From assembly GCA_945862125.1 (NCBI GenBank), contig CAMAYC010000006.1:1-64000 (forward strand): DNA of 64,000 nt. The letters are read 5' to 3'. Position 1 is the stretch's first letter, and the number at the start of each line of letters is the position of its first letter. Below the pieces are notes generated by a model. The model was not told the DNA's origin. It worked only from the letters and a program-made list of their open reading frames with translations, and did no database searches. The stretch is from Reyranella massiliensis 521 (GTDB taxonomy: Bacteria; Pseudomonadota; Alphaproteobacteria; Reyranellales; Reyranellaceae). Position numbers and translations under genes: made by a program. Positions 1 through 9,930 of the stretch are shown here, piece by piece.

Positions 1-991
1 GCAGGATCACGGTCGGCTGCTCCAGCTTGGGGTCTTCCCACAGGCTGCGAGCGGCGTAGATCATGGTCAGCGTCTTGCCCGAGCCCTGGGTGTGCCAGAT
101 CACGCCCGCCCTGCGGTCACCACCGGGAGCACTCGCCGCGATCGTCCGCTCCACGGCATGGCGCACTGCGTGAAATTGATGATAACCCGCGAGGATCTTG
201 GCAACGTCGCTACCGGTGTCGCCAAAGACGATGAAGTCCTTGATGAGATCGAGGAACCGGCGTCGGTCGAACACACCCCTGAGCACCGTCTCAAGTTCAG
301 GCGTGCCCTTGGGTGCCAGGTCTTTCCCGTCCACGGTGCGCCAAGGCATGAAGCGCTCGCGGTCGGCAGTGAGCGAGCCTATGCGCGCCGCAATACCATC
401 CGATATCACCAGCACCGTGTTCATGCGAAACAGCGACGGTATCTGCGCCTTGTAGGTCTGCAGCTGGTTGAATGCTCCATCGAGCGTGGCGTTCTCGTCA
501 CCGGGGTTCTTGAGCTCGATTACACCAAGCGGCAGGCCGTTGACGAGCAGCACGACATCCGGTCGCCGGTTCGCCTTGTTCTCGATCACCGTGTACTGGT
601 TGACGGCCAGCCAGTCGTTGTTGTCGATATCGTCAAAGTCGACCAGGCGAACCTGAAACCCCCTTAGTACTCCGTCGCCATCATACGCCTCGACATCAAC
701 GCCCTCGACCATCGCCCGGTGCAAACGGCGGTTCTCAACGATTGGCGCAGGACTTTCTACCTGAAGGATGCGCCTCAGCGCGTCTGCTCGCGCCTCCGCT
801 GGAACGACTGGGTTCAGACGGGCAATCGCGTCGCGCAGCCGCTTTACGAGGACGACATCGCCGTAACTCTCCCTCTCGCACTTGCCTCCCTCTGGCGCGA
901 TTTCAGGACCGGGGAGTACCACGTATCCCAGCTCGGCAAGCCAGCTTAGTGTTGCCTCTTCAACGTGACCCTCGTTGAACGAGTTACTCAT
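1..991 (-). CDS. hsdR: Type I restriction enzyme R subunit (HsdR), N-terminal part, runs off left edge
   Basis: Motor and nuclease subunit of a type I restriction-modification complex: it translocates and cleaves DNA lacking the host methylation. About 330 codons are visible, and the C-terminal part lies beyond the window. The nuclease core is at about residues 140-165, ending in E159-L160-K161 within VIELKNP. A Walker A motif TQGSGKT follows at residues 301-307, with LTMIYAARSLWEDPKLEQ after it, all typical of HsdR. The frame is open over the whole visible length, including a run of five G near 659-663. The start ATG overlaps the stop of the upstream Abi-like gene as ATGA, suggesting translational coupling. 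Whether the enzyme is complete cannot be judged from here. Confidence 0.93.
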   Translation of the reverse strand, partial: MSNSFNEGHVEEATLSWLAELGYVVLPGPEIAPEGGKCERESYGDVVLVKRLRDAIARLNPVVPAEARADALRRILQVESPAPIVENRRLHRAMVEGVDVEAYDGDGVLRGFQVRLVDFDDIDNNDWLAVNQYTVIENKANRRPDVVLLVNGLPLGVIELKNPGDENATLDGAFNQLQTYKAQIPSLFRMNTVLVISDGIAARIGSLTADRERFMPWRTVDGKDLAPKGTPELETVLRGVFDRRRFLDLIKDFIVFGDTGSDVAKILAGYHQFHAVRHAVERTIAASAPGGDRRAGVIWHTQGSGKTLTMIYAARSLWEDPKLEQPTVIL

Positions 992-1722
992 GCGATATCG
1001 TCCGCTGGTTTGGCCGAGCTTACTTGGCGCACAGCAATGGCTGCCTGCTTGTAGGCTTGGCGGTCGACATAGAACAGCAGTCGGGACGTTTCGATTGTAA
1101 GTGGGATTTCGTCGCCGCCCGGTAGGCACACCACGACCGCCATGAGACCATCTTCTGTGGTCTCTGCTGTAACCGAGGTTTTTTCATCAATCTCATCGTT
1201 CAAGTCGGCAAAGCGCTCGTAGGGCTCATTCGTTCTGATCGGGTCTGGCTCTCTCTCAAGATACGCAGTGTGCAGAAACATGATGATTGCATCTGCGGAC
1301 AACACCGCCGCGCGACGGTGATGTTCCGACAACTTGGCAATAAAGCCGTCTTTGCCGTGACTAACGGTACCCGCCTCATTTCGAAGTACGCGCAATGCTG
1401 CCGTTAGATCGTTGTATCGTCGGACAAGATCCTGAAAGCTCTTGTGCCTTACATCACCAAGCTTGAGGAGCCGAGTTGCAGCGCCAACCAGACTATGGAT
1501 GGGGGGAGCACTTTCATTTGGCTTGAGCGGGTTCGCTGGATCGTCGAGCTCTTCGATAATGACGCGACATGCACACTCGACAATACCCTTTGCCGCGTCG
1601 ATACAAGCGTCATGGTCCTTAGAAAACTCGAGTTCAAACGTCGAAAAAGTATCCTGGAGCATCCGCGCATCACGCCAATGCAAGCAGAAGGCGCGTATGC
1701 CAGGATACCAGTCCGCGCTCAT
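988..1722 (-). CDS. Abortive-infection-like protein (Abi_C type) embedded in the hsd operon
   Basis: A 244-residue protein between hsdS and hsdR. Its middle carries VLRNEAGTVSHGKDG (R114, N115, H122, G123), which resembles the RN...G..SHG signature of the abortive infection C-terminal domain family. That family is thought to be HEPN-like, but the R-to-H spacing here is seven residues, slightly longer than the usual HEPN RNase motif. The N-terminal 80 residues are helical and not recognised. It overlaps hsdS by 4 bp upstream and hsdR by 4 bp downstream (ATGA), so it is translated as part of the restriction operon. A role in phage defence or in control of HsdR is an inference from this position. 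The family assignment rests on the motif only. Confidence 0.72.
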   Translation of the reverse strand: MSADWYPGIRAFCLHWRDARMLQDTFSTFELEFSKDHDACIDAAKGIVECACRVIIEELDDPANPLKPNESAPPIHSLVGAATRLLKLGDVRHKSFQDLVRRYNDLTAALRVLRNEAGTVSHGKDGFIAKLSEHHRRAAVLSADAIIMFLHTAYLEREPDPIRTNEPYERFADLNDEIDEKTSVTAETTEDGLMAVVVCLPGGDEIPLTIETSRLLFYVDRQAYKQAAIAVRQVSSAKPADDIA

Positions 1723-2961
1723 GAAGCCTCACTCACGCTCGTCTCGGCATCCATCACGCGGATCTCGCCGGACATCAGTTTGGGAAGGAGGAGATCGCGA
1801 GCGGTGGCGAGAGTATCAATTTCGTGAACGGCCCTTATCTGCCTCGCAGCGAGAGGTGACGCGATTTCAAAATAGGCCTCGACTAATCGCGCCGATGGCA
1901 AGATAAACTCGAAAGATGGAATGGCATTTTTACCCAAGTGCAGAACGGTTGTTCCAGATGTGTGCGCGAAAGTATGCTGCGTAAATTTCTCTGTCCCCAT
2001 GAGGCGCAGAAGAAATTCGTTATCCAAGTATGTCGAAGCTAGTGGCCTGATGACTGCAACATCAAGAGATGCGATTAAGCGCTCGAAACGCGCATCAGAA
2101 ATAACTCGAGCTGGTCGCCCTATAACGTCCGCTGCTTGCGTGACGTCAGTTTGCGCTACAACTATTTCTCCTTCTTGCACGACTTGATCGGGTTTGCATT
2201 CACCGCTGAACGACTTGAGCCCATCGCGCCTATAGCCACCCCCTCTGGCAAATGACTTGAGTGTCACTAAAGCAGATTGCGCTTCTTGGAGTTCTTCACT
2301 CTTGTATGATTTGCCCTTTGTTATTGCTGCATGCTGCCCTAGCAAGGCCCACTTCCAACCCTCTGGCTTACCCTCGCCATCCAACCTGCCGGGAAACAAC
2401 GCCCATATATCCGGCGACAGGTAAGGTGCTCGCCCTTCCATCTTCGCCCGCGTGGGGCCGAAATCGACAAACCAGTCCTTGAAGATCGCCCGCGCCATTA
2501 CCTCAAGCGTCTCGTTTGTGCGGCGGTTGAGATCGATCTTGTCGTCGAGACCGCCGAGCGTGGATGCAATTGTCCGCTGCTCCTCCAAGTCTACCGGGTA
2601 TTTGACCGGTGCGGTATGCAAGTGATTGCGATTAAGGCCGGGAACTGCCGCCTTGTCCGAGTATGCATAGAAGTCGAGTGACCTCAAAAAGTAGGAGATG
2701 AACCGAGGGTCGTTTTTCTTAAAGTCTCGTACATATAGGGTGGTGTTTAGGGGCCAGAAGTCCTCGGCAACAAAATACACCTCGCCTAGTGTGCCGTAGC
2801 GGCCGGTGACTACTCCAGGGCCCTTCACCATAGGTGTCGAGTGGTGGCCAGTAATTCCAGATGAAGAAACGATCGGAATGGTTCCTGCAATACGATCCTG
2901 CCGAGGCAAATCGTAGCCACGCTTTAGTTCAATGACGTCGCCGAGTACGCCTTCAACAAAC

Positions 2962-2969
<8 letters not shown>
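1719..2969 (-). CDS. hsdS: Type I restriction enzyme specificity subunit (HsdS)
   Basis: The DNA-recognition subunit of the type I complex, 416 residues, about the usual length. Two target-recognition domains can be seen. The first (residues about 5-135) starts [14 protein letters not shown] and ends before the conserved spacer [28 protein letters not shown]. The second starts near [18 protein letters not shown] and ends with [16 protein letters not shown]. The recognition sequence cannot be read from the protein. It overlaps hsdM by 8 bp and the Abi-like gene by 4 bp. Part of the gene (about 1960-2360) is visibly more AT-rich than the window as a whole, as is common for exchangeable hsdS recognition domains. 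Confidence 0.95.
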
Positions 2970-4539
<1,570 letters not shown>

Positions 4540-4935
4540 TACCCTTCGTAGCTGGCGGCGAGTGTTGGCCAATGTCAGGGGGAACGCAACCGGCTGCGAT
4601 AACTCCGTTCGGCTAGTTTTAGCCCCCCGACGACGACGCCTGTCGTCTCGCACCGTTGCCGATCTGATCGCACGCATATGCCAACTGACGCATCCGAGGC
4701 TGGTGGCATCATGCTGGCATCGGTCGCTAGCCTCTGCGCGAGCGTTCGTGTGCTGCCCAAGCCCAAGGCTGGCTATTTCTGCGTGAGATCGGCTGCCTTG
4801 CCGGGAAGCCCCTGAAGTAAATGCTCCCAGCCTGTCACTCAATTGCCCACGCAGGCTGATCGTTTGTCATCTGGCGCCTGTAGGCTAAGCTTGATCCTTG
4901 CCAAACAACAAAGAAACCTCGTCCGGGAGCCAAAG
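4540..4935. other. Intergenic region between divergent hsdM and alcohol dehydrogenase
   Basis: About 400 bp that should hold the promoters of the hsd operon (leftward) and the dehydrogenase gene (rightward). The minus-strand frame of hsdM is open through most of it, but the translation looks non-coding. No convincing promoter pair, operator or RNA gene was identified. Confidence 0.5.
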
Positions 4936-5981
4936 ATGCGCGCGATGCAGATTGTCGAGTTCGCCAAGCCGCTCAAGCTCAACAACTACGCCACGCCTGC
5001 GCCTAAGGGCAGCGAGGTTCTGATCAAAATCCTGTCGGCCGGCGTCTGCCACTCCGACCTTCACATTTGGGAGGGCTTTTTCGACCTCGGCATGGGCCAG
5101 AAGCTCGATGTCAGCACGCGCGGCATGAAACTGCCCTTTACGCTGGGCCATGAAATCGCCGGCGAAGTGGCGGCGATTGGCTCCGACGTCAAGGACGTCC
5201 GGGTCGGCCAACGCTTCGTGGTCTTTCCCTGGATCGGCTGCGGCACCTGCGCCTTCTGCAACGACGGCGACGAGCTGCTGTGCCCAACTCCACGTACCCT
5301 TGGCACCCGCAGAGACGGCGGCTATGCCGACCACGTCATCGTCCCGCACCCTCGCTACCTCGTGGACCACGGCAATACCCCCATCGATCTTGCCTGTACC
5401 TATGCCTGCTCCGGCCTCACCGCTTACAGCGCCATTCGCCGTACCCAAAAGATCAAGAACATGAAGAAACTGCTGATCATCGGTGCCGGCGGTGTCGGCC
5501 TGGCCGGGCTTGAAGTCGCCCGCGCCATTCATGACGGCGAAATCTGGGTGGCCGACATCGACGAAGCCAAGCTCAAGATTGCCCGAGAGCACGGCGCCCA
5601 TCGCACCTTCAATCCCAAGGATCCCGAGATCGCCGCCAAGATCGCGGCCGATGGTGGAGCCGACTCTGCCATCGACTTCGTCGGCGCCCGGCCTCCTACA
5701 AGTTCGCCTTCCAGACCGTGCGGCGCGGCGGCAAGGTGGTGATGGTCGGCCTGTTCGGTGGCGACTCGCCGCTGTCGCTGGCCTCGATGCCGATGCGCAT
5801 GCTCACAATCGAAGGATCGTATGTCGGCAATCTCGAAGAGCTTCACGAGCTGATGGCGTTGGTCCGCAACGGCAAGGTCCAGCCGATGCCCTACTCCACA
5901 CGCCCCCTCGAAGCCGCCAACGATGTGCTCGAGGAACTGAAGGCCGGAAAGATCGTCGGCCGCGTGGTCCTGCGACCGTAA
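4936..5981 (+). pseudogene. Zinc-type alcohol dehydrogenase, broken by a single-base deletion
   Basis: A medium-chain NAD-dependent alcohol dehydrogenase. With one base restored it is 348 residues, close to full length. The catalytic zinc ligands C38 and H72 are present, as are the structural zinc cysteines C102, C105, C108 and C116, and the Rossmann motif GAGGVG (183-188). At about 5687-5689 the sequence has three C where the frame needs four (codons GCC CCG GCC TCC). The first frame therefore ends in nonsense soon after DFVGA, and the remainder (RRGGKVVMVGLFGG to the C-terminus VGRVVLRP) is read one frame over. The start has GGGAG at a normal distance. Everything else is intact, so this is either a very recent mutation or a homopolymer sequencing error. 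Confidence 0.85.
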
Positions 5982-6211
5982 CCCTGGAAACAACGGGCGC
6001 GAGGGCTATCCGCCGCATCGACGCCGGCACTGGGAGGAGCGATCTCGGCCATTGCCACCGTACCGGAGATTCGAAAAATCCCAGCGATTTCAATGGTGCG
6101 TTTGGATTTCAGGTACCTCTGCGCATCCATGAGGGATTCGAAAGGTACGGATTTTCGATGCCAAATACCCTAGCAATATCAGCCACTTAAAGTTCCGTAC
6201 TAAAATTGCAA

Positions 6212-6288
6212 AGTCAGGAGCTTTGGAGACAACGGGGCGGAGAGAGACCAAAGCGCCCCTGAGGCGGCGATCGGCAGTCAGGAGCTTT
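6212..6288 (+). repeat. Pair of 13-bp direct repeats (AGTCAGGAGCTTT)
   Basis: AGTCAGGAGCTTT occurs at 6212-6224 and again at 6276-6288, a period of 64 bp, in the non-coding gap left of tRNA-Ser. The intervening sequence is GC-rich. Function is unknown. It could be a scar of a small duplication or a recombination site. Confidence 0.6.
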
Positions 6289-6294
6289 ATGTAG

Positions 6295-6319
6295 AAAAGC
6301 CCGCGGTTCCTGGGCTTTT
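6295..6319 (-). terminator. Hairpin terminator downstream of tRNA-Ser
   Basis: AAAAGCCC (6295-6302) pairs with GGGCTTTT (6312-6319) around a 9-nt loop. It works in both orientations, with a T run on either strand, and lies about 45 bp past the 3' end of the minus-strand tRNA, as expected for its terminator. Confidence 0.7.
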
Positions 6320-6363
6320 CATCGGCCCTGACCGGCCCCGGAGACAGTTGTCTCGGGAGGTAA

Positions 6364-6456
6364 TGGCGGAGGGGATGGGATTCGAACCCACGAATGGGGT
6401 TTACCCCCATTAACGGTTTAGCAAACCGCCGCCTTCGGCCACTCGGCCACCCCTCC
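6364..6456 (-). tRNA. tRNA-Ser (anticodon GCT)
   Basis: Reads on the minus strand from acceptor GGAGGGG (6456-6450) to CCCCTCC with discriminator G and encoded CCA at 6366-6364. The anticodon loop TTGCTAA is closed by a 5-bp stem and gives anticodon GCT, serine codons AGC/AGT. A long variable arm is present, as in class II tRNAs, and the T-arm reads GGTTCGAATCC. Its 3' end faces the broken dehydrogenase and the hsd operon. Confidence 0.97.
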
Positions 6457-6603
6457 GCAGCCCGTTTAGACCCCGGCGACCATAACCACGACGGATGCGA
6501 GGCGGTTCTAACGGTGGCGCCCCGGGGTGTCAAACGACACCACAATTTCGCAAGCGATATCAGGCTCTTGGCGCTCCGGCCTGCGGCGTGCGACGGTGCG
6601 TGT

Positions 6604-7785
6604 ATGAGTGCCCCCGTCCCTCGTTCCGCCCCGAGTTCGATTGAAATGCTCAAGCGCCTGGTGGCGTTCGACACCACCTCGCGCAACTCCAACCTGGACC
6701 TGATCCAGTACATCCAAGGCTACCTGGACGAGTTCGGGGTCAGGAGCACGCTGGTACCGAACGAGGAAGGCACCAAGGCCAACCTCTACGCCTCGATCGG
6801 GCCGGAGGCCGAAGGCGGCATCGTGCTGTCGGGCCACACCGACGTGGTGCCGGTCGACGGCCAGGCCTGGGTCACCGATCCATGGACGCTGAGCGAGAAG
6901 CCCGACGGCAACCTCTACGGCCGCGGCACCTGCGACATGAAGGGTTTCATCGCCACCTGCCTGTCCCATGTCCCCGCGTTCCAGAACGCGCGGCTGAAAG
7001 TGCCGATGCATTTCGCCTTCAGCTACGATGAGGAGATCGGCTGCCTCGGTGCCCATTCGCTGGCCGAGAAGCTGATGGGCAACGTGCCGCGCCCGCAGGC
7101 GGTGATCGTGGGCGAGCCCACCATGATGGGCGTGGTCAACGCCCAGAATGCCGGCGGCGGACACATCGCCACTTTCACCGGCGTCGAAGCCCACTCATCG
7201 ATGACCCATCTCGGTGTCAGCGCCATCCATTTTGCCGGCGACTTCATCCACTGGCTGAACGAGTTGCAAGTCGAGCTGGCGCTTCGCCAGCGCACCGACA
7301 TCGACACCGTCCCCGGCCACACCACGATCAACGTCGGCATCGTAGCCGGCGGCACTGCGGGCAATATCCTCGCCCGCGAATGCACGCTCCGCTGGGGCTA
7401 CCGTACCCTGCCCGGCGACGATGCCTGGGAAGTGCAGCGCCGCGCCGAGAAGTATGTCGCCGAGCTGCTGCTGCCCAGGATGAAGGCCAAGCATCCCGAC
7501 GCCAATATCACCCTGGAGCGCCGGTCCTTCGTCCCCGGCCTCAAGCCCGAGGAGAACGAGGAAGCGGCCAAGCTCGCCCTGCAGTGGACCGGCGGCAACC
7601 GCACCTACGCCGTGCCCTATGGCACCGAGGCCGGCATCTTCCGCGGCCACGGAATCCCGACCGTGATCTGCGGCCCCGGCGACATCTCCCAGGCACATCA
7701 GCCCAACGAGTTCGTCGCCCGCTCGCAGATGGATGCCTGCGATGCCTTCATCGGCAGGATGATCGGCTGGGCCGAGCGCCAGTGA
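6604..7785 (+). CDS. argE: Acetylornithine deacetylase
   Basis: Hydrolyses N-acetylornithine to ornithine in arginine synthesis. It is an M20-family metallohydrolase of 393 residues. Metal ligands and catalytic residues are in place: H78 and D80 in SGHTDVVP, D111 in GRGTCDMKG, and E143-E144 in YDEEIGC; the dimerisation domain with VEAHSSMTHLG follows. The start MSAPVPRSAP was chosen because the open frame continues upstream through the tRNA gene, which cannot be coding. A weak hairpin with GC-rich loop follows the stop near 7810-7833 but lacks a T run. An acetyl-lysine or succinyl-diaminopimelate deacylase is a less likely alternative. Confidence 0.88.
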   Translation: MSAPVPRSAPSSIEMLKRLVAFDTTSRNSNLDLIQYIQGYLDEFGVRSTLVPNEEGTKANLYASIGPEAEGGIVLSGHTDVVPVDGQAWVTDPWTLSEKPDGNLYGRGTCDMKGFIATCLSHVPAFQNARLKVPMHFAFSYDEEIGCLGAHSLAEKLMGNVPRPQAVIVGEPTMMGVVNAQNAGGGHIATFTGVEAHSSMTHLGVSAIHFAGDFIHWLNELQVELALRQRTDIDTVPGHTTINVGIVAGGTAGNILARECTLRWGYRTLPGDDAWEVQRRAEKYVAELLLPRMKAKHPDANITLERRSFVPGLKPEENEEAAKLALQWTGGNRTYAVPYGTEAGIFRGHGIPTVICGPGDISQAHQPNEFVARSQMDACDAFIGRMIGWAERQ

Positions 7786-7856
7786 CGCGGCCTCGCTTCT
7801 TCCTGTCATAAGCCCGCCGACTCGCCGGGGCTTGACGCCGGTGACTTCGGTCAGCC

Positions 7857-7967
7857 AGCGTCGAGCGCGTGCTGGGACTGTTGCTGCTGGAAACCCGGGC
7901 CGCCATGATGCAACTCGGCGCACGGTCGCAGAAGCATCTCACGACGGCGATGGTCAAGCGTAGCTAA
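7857..7967 (+). pseudogene. Possible C-terminal remnant of an FMN-dependent alpha-hydroxy-acid oxidase
   Basis: About 36 codons ending in TAA read SVERVLGLL...ETRAAMMQLGARS...AMVKRS. The pattern VERVL.LL..E...AM..LG..S resembles the C-terminal helix region of FMN-dependent alpha-hydroxy-acid dehydrogenases. A stop codon lies just upstream in frame and no start is evident, so if the resemblance is real this is a leftover of a deleted gene. The stretch is short and chance similarity is possible. Confidence 0.3.
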
Positions 7968-7981
7968 GGGGGAGTTTCGTC

Positions 7982-8473
7982 ATGATCCTGGGCATGTCAC
8001 TCGCGACCTTCACGACCTTGCACGTCGCCATAAGCCTGATCGGCATCGCGACGGGCGTCCTCTGCCTGTTGGCCATGGTGGGCTCGCGGTTACCCGCTGG
8101 ATTGACCGCGACATTCCTGCTGACCACTGTCGCCACGAGCGTGACCGGCTTCTTCTTTCCCAATCTCAAGATCGGGCCGCCGGTCATCTTCGGCGTCATC
8201 TCCCTCGCAGTACTGACACCGGTCCTGTTGGCGGTTTACCATTACCATCTGACCGGTCCGTGGCGCTGGATCTACATCTCCGGCGCCGCCTTCGCGCTCT
8301 ATCTCAATTCGGTCGTGGCGGTCGTCCAGGCCTTCCAGAAGCTCGCCTTCCTGAAGCCGCTTGCGCCGACCCAATCCGAGCCGCCGTTCCTTATGGCGCA
8401 AGTCGTCGTTCTGGCCATCATCGCTGGACTCACCATCCTCGCGCTACGACGCTTCCGTCCGGCCATGACCTAG
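7982..8473 (+). CDS. Small integral membrane protein, four transmembrane segments
   Basis: A 163-residue protein with hydrophobic stretches near residues 10-32, 42-62, 68-90, 95-118 and 138-158, so four or five membrane helices with little outside them. The ribosome site GGGGGAG precedes the ATG at good spacing. The family is not recognised with confidence; it resembles uncharacterised alphaproteobacterial inner-membrane proteins. It is convergent with the Bug receptor downstream. Confidence 0.75.
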   Translation: MILGMSLATFTTLHVAISLIGIATGVLCLLAMVGSRLPAGLTATFLLTTVATSVTGFFFPNLKIGPPVIFGVISLAVLTPVLLAVYHYHLTGPWRWIYISGAAFALYLNSVVAVVQAFQKLAFLKPLAPTQSEPPFLMAQVVVLAIIAGLTILALRRFRPAMT

Positions 8474-8510
8474 GGTGCGTAGTCACAACTGGAATCCGCC
8501 GCGGCGAGCT

Positions 8511-9488
8511 CTATTCCGGCTTGATGCCTGCGACCTTGATGACCTTCGCCCACTTTTCGGTGGCCTCGGAGACGATCTTCCCGAATTCCGCCGCTGTGCC
8601 CCCCGTCACCGTGCCGCCGAGCTCGACGATGCGGCCCTTGATCTTGGGGTCGGCGAGGGCAGCATTGAGCTGCTTGTTCAGCAGATCGATGATGTCGGCC
8701 GGGGTGCCCTTGGGCACGCTGATGCCGGCAAACCCGCTGGCCTCATAGCCGGGCACGAACTCGGAAATCGTCGGCACGTCTGGCAGCACGTCCAAACGGG
8801 CCGCGGGCGTTACCGCAAGCGCGCGCAGCTTGCCGGACTTGATCTGCGGGATCGATTCCGAAATCGGCGCGAATATCACCTGGACGTGACCGGCAAGCAG
8901 ATCGGCCACAGCCGGCGCGCCACCCTTGTACGGGACATGAACCAGATTCACTCCGGTCATCATCTTGAAGAGTTCGCAGGTGATGTTCTGCGGCGTGCCC
9001 TGCCCGGCCGATCCGTAATTGATTTTGCCCGGGTTGGCCTTGGCTAGGGCGATGAGCTCGGGCAGCGTCGTGGCCGGAAGCGACGGATTCACCACGACGA
9101 CGTAGGCCAGCCGCGCGAGGTAGATGACCGGCGCGAAGTCCCGGATGAAGTCGAAACCCAGATTGGTGTAGAGCGCGGGATTGATCGCATTCGGGGTCAC
9201 GACCTGCAGGAGCGTGTAGCCATCCGGGGCCGACTTTGCGACCATCTCGGTCCCGATGTTGCCGCTTGCGCCTGGCTTGTTTTCGACGAGGAATTGCTGG
9301 CCGAGGCGCTCCGTCAGCCAGTCACTCATCAGGCGCGCCATGATGTCGGTTGCTCCGCCGGCGGGAAAGCCGACGACGATGCGTGCCGGCCGCGACGGAT
9401 AGGCTTGCGCCTGCGCAACGCCGGACAGGGCCGGCAGCGCGGCAGCGCTCACGGTGCCGTGCAGGAATGAGCGGCGGGGAATTTTCAT
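8511..9488 (-). CDS. Tripartite tricarboxylate transporter (Bug family) substrate-binding protein
   Basis: A periplasmic receptor of 325 residues for small organic acids. The N-terminus MKIPRRSFLHGTVSAAALPAL looks like a twin-arginine signal, with cleavage after AQA. Typical Bug features follow: PARIVVGFPAGGATDIMAR, a VENKPGASGNIG segment, YGSAGQGTP and HVPYKGGAPAVADLLAGH. No TctA/TctB membrane partners are nearby, as is usual for the many orphan Bug receptors, so the ligand cannot be inferred. GGAGG lies 8 nt before the start. Confidence 0.92.
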   Translation of the reverse strand: MKIPRRSFLHGTVSAAALPALSGVAQAQAYPSRPARIVVGFPAGGATDIMARLMSDWLTERLGQQFLVENKPGASGNIGTEMVAKSAPDGYTLLQVVTPNAINPALYTNLGFDFIRDFAPVIYLARLAYVVVVNPSLPATTLPELIALAKANPGKINYGSAGQGTPQNITCELFKMMTGVNLVHVPYKGGAPAVADLLAGHVQVIFAPISESIPQIKSGKLRALAVTPAARLDVLPDVPTISEFVPGYEASGFAGISVPKGTPADIIDLLNKQLNAALADPKIKGRIVELGGTVTGGTAAEFGKIVSEATEKWAKVIKVAGIKPE

Positions 9489-9559
9489 GATGCTGCCTCC
9501 AGAGTTTGCATTACGACGCGGCTACGCAACGCAACTCAACTGGACGCCAAGCAGGTACA

Positions 9560-9705
9560 AGCTACACCGGTCTTGTGAAGGGTTGGAAGAGGCCAACGAC
9601 GCCTTCTGGCAATTCTCCGACGTTGCGGACCGCGAGCTCTTGATCAACAAGTTGAAGCATCGCGTGAAGAACACGATCACCAAGGCGCAGCCGATCGCAG
9701 CGTAA
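9560..9705 (+). pseudogene. Remnant of an HWE-type sensor histidine kinase (H-box)
   Basis: The frame reads ADRELLINKLKHRVKNTITKAQ, a clear match to the phosphoacceptor box of HWE/HisKA_2 kinases (consensus-like ELLINELNHRVKN), with the histidine at codon 9658. A stop follows at 9703 and no ATPase domain is present. The open frame continues back into the promoter and start of the Bug receptor, so no proper gene start exists. This is a decayed fragment. Confidence 0.65.
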
Positions 9706-9733
9706 CCCTTCAAGGGTGCCGATTCAGGGGCGC

Positions 9734-9906
9734 AACATCGACGTCGACTTCGCTGTGCTCGATCTCAACCTGAACGGCCGACTGAGCAATCCCCCTGGCC
9801 GACGTGCTGCGCCAGCGCGTCGGGCCCTTCATCTTCGCCGCTGGCCACGGCGCCAAGAAACTGGTGGCGCCCTATACCGGCACGCCGACTCGAGGACTCG
9901 CGGCGG
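9734..9906 (+). pseudogene. Remnant of a response-regulator receiver domain, frameshifted
   Basis: One frame reads NIDVDFAVLDLNLNG, the phosphoacceptor region of the receivers attached to HWE kinases. After a one-base shift near 9789-9794 another frame continues PLADVLRQRVGPFIFAAGHG, which matches the following segment of the same domain (PVADALxxRGVPFxFATGYG). It lies just behind the kinase H-box fragment, so both probably come from one hybrid kinase that lost its ATPase part. Confidence 0.6.
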
Positions 9907-9930
9907 ATGCTGGCCATTGCCGGCCTCGGA

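Larger units (their letters stand above)
5982..6363. other. Non-coding gap downstream of tRNA-Ser and alcohol dehydrogenase
   Basis: About 380 bp with no credible gene, more AT-rich than its surroundings around 6060-6210. It contains a 13-bp direct repeat and a hairpin terminator (listed separately). Because the 3' end of tRNA-Ser faces it, this is where an integrated island would begin, but no integrase gene or convincing copy of the tRNA 3' end was found in it. Confidence 0.5.

Noticed and set aside
659-663. A suspected frameshift in hsdR at a G run
   Set aside because: Careful recounting gives five G, which keeps the frame open from the ATG to the Walker A motif.
4540-4842. N-terminal extension of hsdM
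   Set aside because: The frame is open but the translation lacks similarity and the internal start has a purine-rich ribosome site.
6060-6150. GGATTCGAA-like fragments resembling the tRNA T-arm, considered as an attachment-site scar
   Set aside because: The shared stretch is only about ten bases and the flanks do not continue the tRNA 3' end.
6090-6713. A 207-codon minus-strand frame over the tRNA-Ser gene
   Set aside because: It reads straight through the tRNA and has no protein-like composition.
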